From: Lewinellaceae bacterium
Lineage (GTDB): Bacteria; Bacteroidota; Bacteroidia; Chitinophagales; Saprospiraceae
DNA length: 64,000 bases
Assembly (NCBI GenBank): GCA_020636275.1
Contig: JACJYD010000001.1
Coordinates: forward strand, 1,364,001 to 1,428,000
Direction of reading: 5' to 3'
Shown: piece after piece, positions 9,101 through 15,632 of the stretch
How the letters are laid out: the number at the start of each line of letters is the position of its first letter
How positions within the stretch are numbered: position 1 is the stretch's first letter
Position numbers and translations under genes: made by a program
The notes under the pieces: model-generated
The model's input: only the letters and a program-made list of their open reading frames with translations
Told to the model about the DNA's origin: nothing
Database searches by the model: none

Positions 9101-10502
9101 CTGTGTCCGGCTGCGCCCGGTGATCATGACTGCTACGGTGGCAGCGCTGGGTTTCCTGCCCATGGCCCTGTCGGGATCGAACGGGGCCGAAGTGCAAAAA
9201 CCCCTGGCAACCGTCGTGATCGGAGGCCTGGTAACCGCAACCCTGCTCACCCTTATGGTGCTGCCGCTGTTGTATTTTCTGGTGAACCGGAAGAAAAAGA
9301 TAACACCGCCGGCGCCGGCAATGGGCCTGACAGGCTTGTTGGTGGTTTTAGCCACCCTCGGACTTTCGGCGCAATCCCGGCCACTGGATATGAAAGGTGC
9401 GGAACAGTACGCCGTCCAAAATCATCCCCTTTTGCATAATGCCGATCTCCAGATCTCTTCCGCCGGACTCGAAATGGATGCCGCCCGGCAACTGCCGGCT
9501 TTTCAATCCGATCTGGTCATGGGACAGGTCAATACCGGCAAGATCGATTATAACCTCAGCCTGGTGCAGCCGCTCAACCCGATCGGGCTGAATGCCCAAC
9601 GGAAGGAATGGGCCGCGGCACAAAAACGGACAGCCGTGGCCGATCGCGGCTATCTGGAGCGACAGGTTCGGCAAGCCACCCGGCGCGCCTGGCTCCAATG
9701 GGCCTGGCGTTACCACCGGCTTCATTGGTACGAGGCCCAGGAAGAAGTATACGCCACCCTTTTGGAAAAAGTGAATATCCAATGGGAACAGGGCGATACC
9801 GAAGGGCTTACCCGGGTCCTGGCAGATGCGGAACTGACAAAAGCCCGAAAAGCGACGGCTGAAGCGAAGGTCGAACTCGACCGGGCCTTTTCCGAACTCC
9901 GGCAATTGACCTTTCTGGAAGCAGGCGATTGGACCCCGCCCCAGGATTCCTTGTCGCCGTTCCCCCTGCCGGCCGAACGGACGCTGGATGCCGCATTGCT
10001 GACCCCCTGGCAGGAACGGGAACTGGCCGCCGCCGAAGCGGTTGACGTAGAACGGGCAAAAGCCAACCCGGCCTTTTCAATCGGTTATTTCAATCAAAGC
10101 ATCCAGCCGGATATTCCACTCCAGGGTGTTTCCGTCGGCATGTCCTGGCCTTTGTGGCGAAAGGGGTACCACGCCAAAGAACAACAGACCCAACTCCTGC
10201 AGCAGGTCGCGGCCAATGAAACCCTCTTGCAGGAAAACCAGTGGGAAACCCAGTTTGAATCGGCCCGCGATCGCGCCGGCCTTCTCGATGAGCAATGGCA
10301 GAGCAATGGGGTCTCGCTTTTGTCGCAGGCTGCCGCCATCCGGCAGCTCGCCGGCGCCCAATGGAGGGCCGGCGAAACCGGTTTCCTCCAATACAGCCAA
10401 CTGCTGCGGCTGGCCCTGGAGGATGAATTGGCCTCTCTCGACCTGCTCTACGAGCGGAACCTGGCCATTTTGGATTTGACCTTTTTTCTTCCTTTGAATT
10501 AA
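6189..10502 (+). CDS. CusA/CzcA-type heavy-metal RND pump fused to a TolC-like outer-membrane channel
   Basis: A 1437-residue fusion. Residues 1 to about 1037 are a heavy-metal efflux RND permease: an N-terminal helix, LPIDAVPDITNNQVQV, the TM4 proton-relay region GAIDFGIVVDGAVIVVEGV, and large periplasmic loops between helix groups. From about residue 1045 a second hydrophobic segment (MGLTGLLVVLATLGLSAQS) looks like an old signal peptide, followed by a TolC/CusC-like outer-membrane factor (LDMKGAEQYAVQNHPLLHNADL and long coiled coils) to the C-terminus. CusA-channel fusions are known in Bacteroidetes. An in-frame ATG at 9321 (residue 1045) could in principle give a separate channel. It sits 6 bases upstream of the adaptor gene. 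The substrate (Cu/Ag or Zn/Co/Cd) cannot be decided from sequence by eye. Confidence 0.92.
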   Translation: MDLIGTVLHFSVRNKWLVALAVAGLILGGVLSLRTLPIDAVPDITNNQVQVVTVSPSLAAQEVEQLITYPVEAVLANLPGIVEIRSISRYGLSVVTVVFEERMPVLEARQLVKEQIGVVESTIPSELGAPELMPITTGLGEIYQYVLEVKPGYEDRYDPMELRTIQDWIIKRQLAGTKGIIEVSSFGGYLKQYEVALNPLYLQSTGVSIADVFEALSRNNQNSGGSYIEKNARAYYIRTEGFVNSLDDIKHIVVSNRNNIPIYIKDVGQVQWGSPKRLGAMTMDGKGEAVGGITLMLKGANSSDAIANVHERIEEVSRSLPEGIELYPYLDRSVLVDKTTHTVSKNLLEGGLIVIFVLILLLGDWRAGFIVASVIPLAMLFAIILMSYFGVSANLMSLGAIDFGIVVDGAVIVVEGVMHTLFTFYVGKKLTQPEMDAVITDSSSKLFRTAIFGVFIILVVFIPIMTLTGVEGKMFRPMAYTFSFAVLGALLLSLTYVPMMAAWILPKNVRTHKAFADKLVGWMRASYRPSVSWVLKRPVLVLSLAGALLVSALLVFRSLGSEFIPTLEEGDLAMQMAIQPGSSLRESIKTTTKAESILLANFPEVKHVVSKIGTAEVPTDPMAVEDADIMIVLKEKGEWTSASTREELVEKMKASLEVIAGASFEFTQPIQLRFNELMTGAKADIAIKIFGEDTEELKKLADEAAALIEGIPGAADIKVEQTEGLPQLLVRFNRQKIAEYGLSIQELNSLVRTAYAGEAAGVVFEQERQFDLVVRLAEPFRESLNLEQLYVYLQDGKRLPLSEVASVDYVEGPMQISRENARRRITIGVNVRQRDLAGLVEEIQQTLGAQLALPAGYTIRYGGQFENLQAAQRRLSIAVPAALLLIFLLLYFTFGSLKDATLIFSAVPLAAVGGVFGLWIRGMPFSISAGVGFIALFGVAVLNGIVLISYFKRLQEEEGMTDMRKVVIEGGCVRLRPVIMTATVAALGFLPMALSGSNGAEVQKPLATVVIGGLVTATLLTLMVLPLLYFLVNRKKKITPPAPAMGLTGLLVVLATLGLSAQSRPLDMKGAEQYAVQNHPLLHNADLQISSAGLEMDAARQLPAFQSDLVMGQVNTGKIDYNLSLVQPLNPIGLNAQRKEWAAAQKRTAVADRGYLERQVRQATRRAWLQWAWRYHRLHWYEAQEEVYATLLEKVNIQWEQGDTEGLTRVLADAELTKARKATAEAKVELDRAFSELRQLTFLEAGDWTPPQDSLSPFPLPAERTLDAALLTPWQERELAAAEAVDVERAKANPAFSIGYFNQSIQPDIPLQGVSVGMSWPLWRKGYHAKEQQTQLLQQVAANETLLQENQWETQFESARDRAGLLDEQWQSNGVSLLSQAAAIRQLAGAQWRAGETGFLQYSQLLRLALEDELASLDLLYERNLAILDLTFFLPLN

Positions 10503-10507
10503 TGTAA

Positions 10508-11659
10508 ATGCTGATGAAAACGATATCGAATTTCTTTTTTGCCCTCCTGCTTCCCGGCCTCCTCGTCGGAGCGCTGGCCTGCAGCCGTGATGCCTCCCCC
10601 GGAGAGGTATCGGCAGAAATTTCCGGAACCACTCCCGGCATTCGCTTGACAACCGAACAAATGGAACTGGCCGGCGTGGAAGTCGGTCAGATTTCCCGCC
10701 GCATGATGAACCAATACCTCGAATGCACCGGCCAGATCGAAGTGCCCCCCCAAAACAGGGCGTCCATCCACTCGCCGATACAGGGCTTTGTCCAGGATGT
10801 TCGCTACCTGGAAGGCGACTTCGTACAAAAGGGAGCCGTGCTGGCCAATTTGTCGCATCCCGACCTCATCCGCCTTCAGCGCGAGCTTCTCGAATCGAAG
10901 GGTAGGCTGCAATGGCTGGAGCAGGAACTGGCCCGAAAAGAAACCCTGGTCGAAGGCGATGCCATCGCGCGAAAAGAGCAGGCAAAGGCCGCATCGGATT
11001 ACCAGATCGAAAAAGCCCATTACAACGGCATAAAAGCCGAGCTGAACATGATCGGCCTGCCGGTAACCGCCATCGAAAACGGGGAGATCCAACAGGTGCT
11101 TCCGCTTAAGGCCCCTGTAAGCGGTTTTATTACCGGGATCCACACTCATTTGGGGGAACTGGTGCAACCGGGGAAACCGCTTTATGAGATGGTCGATCCC
11201 GGTCACATCCACCTGGAATTGCAGGTATTTGCCAAGGATGCCATTAATGTCCGGCCCGGTCAGGCCATCGAATGCTGGGTGCCCGGTCTGGAAGAACACT
11301 ACCGGGCCGAAGTGCATTTGATCGGAAGGGAGATCGACCAGGACACAAAAACGGTGCAGGTACACGGTCACTTTGCCAAGGATCCGGCTCAGCTGCTCCC
11401 CGGCACCTATGTGCAGGGGAAGATCACGACGGTAGCCGATTCCATCTGGGCGGTTCCGCAAAGCGCGATAGTGCTCGAAAATGGAAAACCGGTTCTCTAT
11501 TTCCAAAAAGGTGATTATTTTGAGGCAGTGGAGGTCGAAACAGGGATTCAGGACGGCGAATATATTGCCGTTCGGGTGCCTGCGGACCTGCAAAAACTGC
11601 CCTTGGTGCTCAGAGGCGCCTACTACCTCAAAGGCACGTCAACAGGGGCGGAGGAATAA
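10508..11659 (+). CDS. RND efflux periplasmic adaptor (CusB/CzcB family), probable lipoprotein
   Basis: A 383-residue membrane-fusion protein that links the RND pump to the outer-membrane channel. An N-terminal hydrophobic stretch ends in VGALACSRD, a lipobox-like site, so it may be lipid-anchored. The barrel-sandwich halves are visible as IHSPIQGFVQDVRYLEGDFVQKG and LKAPVSGFITGIHTHLGELVQPG, flanking a coiled-coil hairpin (RELLESKGRLQWLEQELARKE). The C-terminal part is the beta-barrel and membrane-proximal region (VPQSAIVLENGKPVLYFQ). The start at 10508 lies 6 bases after the pump's stop; M3 at 10514 is equally possible. Pump, channel and adaptor are thus encoded by two adjacent genes. Confidence 0.9.
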   Translation: MLMKTISNFFFALLLPGLLVGALACSRDASPGEVSAEISGTTPGIRLTTEQMELAGVEVGQISRRMMNQYLECTGQIEVPPQNRASIHSPIQGFVQDVRYLEGDFVQKGAVLANLSHPDLIRLQRELLESKGRLQWLEQELARKETLVEGDAIARKEQAKAASDYQIEKAHYNGIKAELNMIGLPVTAIENGEIQQVLPLKAPVSGFITGIHTHLGELVQPGKPLYEMVDPGHIHLELQVFAKDAINVRPGQAIECWVPGLEEHYRAEVHLIGREIDQDTKTVQVHGHFAKDPAQLLPGTYVQGKITTVADSIWAVPQSAIVLENGKPVLYFQKGDYFEAVEVETGIQDGEYIAVRVPADLQKLPLVLRGAYYLKGTSTGAEE

Positions 11660-11672
11660 AATGTAGCCGCCG

Positions 11673-12776
11673 ATGCTTGTTCATGGAAAACACTTCCGCA
11701 CGATCTGGCTCGATGACGCCGACCCGACTCAGGTCTGCGTCATCGACCAGCGTTCCCTGCCCTTCGAATGGCGGGTTGAAACCCTGCAATCTGTTTCGGA
11801 TGCCGCCCGGGCGATCCGGGAAATGCATGTCCGCGGAGCGCCCCTGATCGGGGTGACGGCGGCCTTCGGCATCTACCTCGCCACCCTGGAATCGACTTCC
11901 AACGCTTTTTTGCAGGAGGCGGGAAGCTGGTTGAAACAGACCCGGCCAACTGCGGTGGACCTGTTCTATGCCGTCGATCGCTCCATGCGTGCGGTGCTGG
12001 CTGTGCAGGAAGAGTCGGCCCGCGTGCGCATTGCCCGGCAGACCGCCCTGGAAATGGCGGAGGAAAGCGTCGAACATTGCCGGAAGATCGGTGAACACGG
12101 CCTTTCCCTCATCCGCGCGATCAGCCAAAAGAAAAATGGGAAGGCCGTCAACATCCTCACCCACTGCAATGCGGGCTGGTTGGCCTGCATCGATTACGGA
12201 ACAGCCCTGGCCCCGGTCTATCAGGCCTGGAGCGAAGGCATTCCCTTGCATGTGTGGGTGGATGAGACGCGACCCCGCAACCAGGGGGCCCGGCTCACCG
12301 CCTTCGAACTGGAACAACAGGGTATTCCCCATACCGTAATCGTCGACAATGCGGGTGGACACCTGATGCAGCAGGGAATGGTCGATCTGGTGCTGGTGGG
12401 CAGCGATCGCACGACCCGGAACGGCGATGTGGCCAATAAGATCGGCACCTACCTCAAAGCGCTGGCCGCATACGACAACCAGGTGCCCTTCTACGTGGCC
12501 CTCCCCGGCACGTCTATCGACCCGGCGCTGACCGATGGCGTTCGAACCATCCCGGTCGAACGGCGGGGAGAAGAGGAAGTAAAAGCCATAGAAGGCTGGG
12601 ACGGTCGGAAGCGCCGCGAAGTTCAACTGACACCAGCCGGAAGCCCCGCCCTGAACTTCGGCTTTGACATCACCCCCGCTCGCTTCGTCACCGGCCTTAT
12701 CACCGAACGGGGCGTGTGCAGTGCGAGTGAAAATGGAATTCTAGGTTTATTTCCGGAATGGAAGAGGGATATATAA
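11673..12776 (+). CDS. mtnA: S-methyl-5-thioribose-1-phosphate isomerase
   Basis: MtnA converts 5-methylthioribose 1-phosphate to 5-methylthioribulose 1-phosphate in salvage of methylthioadenosine. At 367 residues it has the family length. The signature RGAPLIGVTAAFG is present, as are the catalytic Cys in THCNAGWLAC (C165) and the catalytic Asp in GSDRTTRNGDVANKIGTY (D245), so this is the enzyme rather than the eIF2B-like relative. It starts 13 bases after the adaptor gene and overlaps the following class II aldolase by 19 bases, which suggests the two act in consecutive steps. No mtnP, mtnK or later mtn genes are in the window. Confidence 0.93.
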   Translation: MLVHGKHFRTIWLDDADPTQVCVIDQRSLPFEWRVETLQSVSDAARAIREMHVRGAPLIGVTAAFGIYLATLESTSNAFLQEAGSWLKQTRPTAVDLFYAVDRSMRAVLAVQEESARVRIARQTALEMAEESVEHCRKIGEHGLSLIRAISQKKNGKAVNILTHCNAGWLACIDYGTALAPVYQAWSEGIPLHVWVDETRPRNQGARLTAFELEQQGIPHTVIVDNAGGHLMQQGMVDLVLVGSDRTTRNGDVANKIGTYLKALAAYDNQVPFYVALPGTSIDPALTDGVRTIPVERRGEEEVKAIEGWDGRKRREVQLTPAGSPALNFGFDITPARFVTGLITERGVCSASENGILGLFPEWKRDI

Positions 12777-13345
12777 AATTCAGCGTGGATTGGGAAAAAG
12801 GAGAGGCGGTGGAGGCCGCTTTTCTGGAGGAAGTGATACAGGTGCGGCAGCAGTTGTACCAACGGGGTTGGATTGGCGTGTATCCGGATGGGGTGGGGTA
12901 TGGGAATATCAGCAAGCGCCGGGACGCGGAAGGCCGGTTTGTGATCAGCGGGACGGCGACGGGGCATTTGGAAAATCTGACCCCGGAACACTTTTCCCGG
13001 GTGGAGGAGGTCGTGGTCGCCGAAAACCGGGTTCGTTGCACAGGGCCGGTGGTAGCTTCTTCCGAATCCATGAGCCATGCGGCGATCTATCGGCAAAACC
13101 GGGAGGTGCAGGGAGTGATCCACATCCATTGCATGACCTTGTGGGAAAAGTGGAAGGACCGGGCGCCTACTACGCCGGAGTCTATACCTTATGGAACGCC
13201 GGAAATGGCCTTTGCCATCATGGATTTGCTCGATGATCCGGATCGCGCCCGCTGGCAATTCTTCGTCATGGGAGGCCACCGGGAAGGGTGTATGGCCTTC
13301 GGGAAAAACCTGTGGGATGTCCTGGAAATTCTGTTGAAGCTGTAA
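12758..13345 (+). CDS. Class II aldolase/adducin-family protein coupled to mtnA
   Basis: A 195-residue class II aldolase-fold protein. A probable metal site is formed by HIH (H122, H124) and a later His (FVMGGHREG); E103 in SSESMSH is the likely catalytic Glu. The N-terminal GVGYGNISKR matches the substrate-binding loop of the fold. Because it overlaps mtnA, two roles are plausible: methylthioribulose-1-phosphate dehydratase (MtnB, same fold) or an aldolase that splits methylthioribulose-1-phosphate into dihydroxyacetone phosphate and a thioaldehyde, as in the DHAP-shunt type of pathway. Eye inspection cannot separate these. The overlapping start supports translational coupling. The family call is firm; the reaction is inference. 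Confidence 0.8.
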   Translation: MEEGYIKFSVDWEKGEAVEAAFLEEVIQVRQQLYQRGWIGVYPDGVGYGNISKRRDAEGRFVISGTATGHLENLTPEHFSRVEEVVVAENRVRCTGPVVASSESMSHAAIYRQNREVQGVIHIHCMTLWEKWKDRAPTTPESIPYGTPEMAFAIMDLLDDPDRARWQFFVMGGHREGCMAFGKNLWDVLEILLKL

Positions 13346-13354
13346 ATTTGTTCC

Positions 13355-14053
13355 ATGCAGGCTCCCTATATCGACCTCCATACACATCTCTTTTCCCCCG
13401 ATCCATCGGTTTGGGCGGTACGGAATTTTCACCAGCAGGAAAAACACCAGGCGGAGGAATTTCAGGGGCCCATTTCCATTGGACTGCATCCCTGGTTTGT
13501 GGAGGAAGGCAGTTGGGAGGCCGATTGGCAGTGGCTGGAGCGGGAAAGCGCCCGAAAGGAGGTCGTCGCCATCGGCGAAGCGGGGCTCGACCGCCTGCAG
13601 GGACCGGCATTGTCCCTGCAGGAAGAAGTATTTCTGCGGCAAATTCACCTGGCCGAAAAATGCCGAAAACCGCTGATCATCCACTGCGTGCGCGCCTGGG
13701 AGGAACTGGAACGGGTCACCCGGAAGGCCGATGCCTCCATTCCTATGGTCCTGCACGGATTTCAGAAAAATGTAGCCGTTCTGGAGCGCTTTTCAGACCA
13801 GGGGTTTTATTTTTCCTTTGGAGAAGCCCTGCTGAAAGACGGCAGCACCGCTCAAAAAGCCCTCTGTGCCGCCCCTGTCGACCGCATTTTCTTCGAAACC
13901 GACGACGGCGCTCATGCTATTCAGCTTATTTATGAAAAAGCCGCGGCCTTGCTAAACAGGGAATTACCCGAAGTGCAAATGCTCATTCACTCCAATTACG
14001 AAAAGTTAAATAAATGGATAACCGGGACTGGCTGGCCAGAACGGAATTATTGA
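13355..14053 (+). CDS. TatD-family metal-dependent hydrolase
   Basis: A 232-residue TIM-barrel hydrolase. The N-terminal YIDLHTHL gives the HxH metal pair (H9, H11), followed by SIGLHPWF, GEAGLDR (metal-binding Glu), PLIIHCVRAWEE and VLHGFQ, then FETDDGAH with the late Asp. It is slightly shorter than classical TatD nucleases (about 260), and the family in Bacteroidetes is often annotated only as TatD-type hydrolase with unproven DNase activity. It starts 9 bases after the aldolase and overlaps tcdA by 40 bases, within a tight cluster of co-directional genes. Confidence 0.85.
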   Translation: MQAPYIDLHTHLFSPDPSVWAVRNFHQQEKHQAEEFQGPISIGLHPWFVEEGSWEADWQWLERESARKEVVAIGEAGLDRLQGPALSLQEEVFLRQIHLAEKCRKPLIIHCVRAWEELERVTRKADASIPMVLHGFQKNVAVLERFSDQGFYFSFGEALLKDGSTAQKALCAAPVDRIFFETDDGAHAIQLIYEKAAALLNRELPEVQMLIHSNYEKLNKWITGTGWPERNY

Positions 14054-14739
14054 TCGGAAAGGAAGCCCTGGACCGGCTCGCGGCCTCCCGGGTGCTGGTC
14101 GTTGGCCTGGGCGGCGTCGGCAGTTTTGCCGCCGAATTCCTGGCGCGGGGCGGCCTGGGCCATCTTTGCATCGTGGACGGCGATGTGGTCGACCCCTCCA
14201 ACAAAAACCGCCAATTGCCGGCCCTGGATTCAAATCTGGGAAAATCCAAAGCGGCCGTTATGGGCCAACGTTTGCTGGATATCAATCCCGGTCTCCGGCT
14301 GGAGGTCCATGATCGTTTTCTGGAGCCCGTGGATATGGAGCACTTGCTCCAGCAGCCTTTCGATTATGTGCTCGATTGTATCGACAGTTTTCAGCCCAAG
14401 CTGCAACTCATCAGGCAGTGCCTGAAAAACGGGCGACCCGTCATCAGCTCCATGGGTGCGGGGGGGCGTACGAACCCGGCGTATATTTGTGTGGAAGAGA
14501 TCTGGAAAACCCATCATTGTCCCTTTGCCCAACAGGTCCGGAAATTTCTCAAACGGGAAGGGGTAACGGCATCCTTCCCGGTCGTCTTTTCCAGCGAGCC
14601 GGTCATTCCCGGATCGATGGAGTTGACGGAAAATACCCGGTTCAAAAAATCGTATTACGGGACGATCTCCTATTTGCCGGCGCTATTCGGCATCCACATG
14701 TCGGCCCATGTCATCCGGAGCCTGGCCGGGCTTTCGTGA
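14014..14739 (+). CDS. tcdA: tRNA threonylcarbamoyladenosine dehydratase
   Basis: TcdA is an E1-like enzyme that uses ATP to cyclise t6A37 in tRNAs to ct6A. The 241-residue protein shows the Rossmann ATP-binding motif VLVVGLGGVGSFAAEFLAR (about residues 28-46), VDGDVVDPSNKNRQ, YVLDCIDSF and a PVISSMGAGGRTNP segment, all typical of the TcdA/CsdL branch rather than ThiF/MoeB. The first codons overlap the TatD-like gene and the last 29 bases overlap the convergent methyltransferase gene. Gene order with tatD-like genes upstream is common in Bacteroidetes. Confidence 0.88.
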   Translation: MDNRDWLARTELLIGKEALDRLAASRVLVVGLGGVGSFAAEFLARGGLGHLCIVDGDVVDPSNKNRQLPALDSNLGKSKAAVMGQRLLDINPGLRLEVHDRFLEPVDMEHLLQQPFDYVLDCIDSFQPKLQLIRQCLKNGRPVISSMGAGGRTNPAYICVEEIWKTHHCPFAQQVRKFLKREGVTASFPVVFSSEPVIPGSMELTENTRFKKSYYGTISYLPALFGIHMSAHVIRSLAGLS

Positions 14740-15532
14740 TCCGCTGCCGGACGGCTTCAAACAAGAGAATGGCCGTGGAGGCGGAGACATTCATCGAATC
14801 CACTCTTCCCTGCATGGGGATGATGATGCGTTCTTCCGCGCATTCGATCCAGAAAGGGGAGATGCCGGAGGCTTCCGCACCCATAACCAGGGCGAGCGGG
14901 CCCGTCAAATCGCAGGAATACAGGGAGCGACTGGCCTCCAGGTACGTCGCATAGACCGGGATCCGGTGATCTTTGAGCCAGGCTGCAGCAGCTTCGGAGG
15001 TGGAGGTACGGACCTGTAGGGTAAACAAGGCGCCCAGGCTGGCGCGGATGGTATTGGGGTTGTACAGGTCGGTGGCGGGGTCGCAGACCAGTACGGCGTC
15101 GACTCCGGCTGCATCGGCGGTGCGCAGAATCGCGCCCAGATTGCCGGGCTTTTCAATAGACTCCAACACCAGAATGAGGGGAACTTCCGGGAGCGCCACT
15201 TCCTCCAGAGTGCGCTGCGGCATTTGAAACAGGGCCAGCACATTGGGCACCCCGCTCCGGTAGGCCAGTTTTTCAAATACATTGGATTGGAGGGCAACGA
15301 CTTCCGGCGAAGCCGCCAGGGCGTTCCCACACCATTGCCGAACCACCTCCAATTCGGTAAAAGCCGGGTCGAAAAATACCTGTAGCGGCAAATAGCCCGC
15401 AGCCAGGGCCAGCGCCGTTTCCCGCAGGCCTTCGGCGACGAAAAGCCCTTCCCGCCGCCTTTCCCGCGACTTGGTCGTCAGGAGGTCGATCTTTTTGACA
15501 AGCGGATTTTGAAGACTGGTGATGGTTTTCAT
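14711..15532 (-). CDS. SpoU/TrmH-family RNA 2'-O-methyltransferase
   Basis: A SAM-dependent RNA ribose methyltransferase with a trefoil-knot C-terminal domain. An N-terminal substrate-binding domain (TSLQNPLVKKI, RRREGLFVAEG) is followed by SpoU motif 1 (EKPGNLGAILRTADAAGVD), motif 2 (LALVMGAEASGIS) and motif 3 (IPMQGRVDSMNVSASTAI). The start at 15532 (MKTITSLQN) is preferred; an in-frame ATG five codons upstream (15547) is possible. The rRNA or tRNA target cannot be told from sequence. It converges with tcdA and is divergent from the receptor gene at 15633. Confidence 0.88.
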   Translation of the reverse strand: MKTITSLQNPLVKKIDLLTTKSRERRREGLFVAEGLRETALALAAGYLPLQVFFDPAFTELEVVRQWCGNALAASPEVVALQSNVFEKLAYRSGVPNVLALFQMPQRTLEEVALPEVPLILVLESIEKPGNLGAILRTADAAGVDAVLVCDPATDLYNPNTIRASLGALFTLQVRTSTSEAAAAWLKDHRIPVYATYLEASRSLYSCDLTGPLALVMGAEASGISPFWIECAEERIIIPMQGRVDSMNVSASTAILLFEAVRQRITKARPGSG

Positions 15533-15610
15533 TGTATCGATCGACAAAAATAGGAAAAAAGGCCTCTGTTTTCTTGCAATTCGATGACAACCCTACTCAA
15601 GTAGCCTTAT

Positions 15611-15618
15611 TATCTTTG
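15611..15618 (+). promoter_or_regulatory. Candidate -7 box (TATCTTTG) for the TonB-dependent receptor gene
   Basis: TATCTTTG fits TAnnTTTG and ends 14 bases before the start codon, implying a very short leader. A -33 TTG at the normal spacing was not found, so support is partial. Confidence 0.35.
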
Positions 15619-15632
15619 GCCAAATTATTCCT

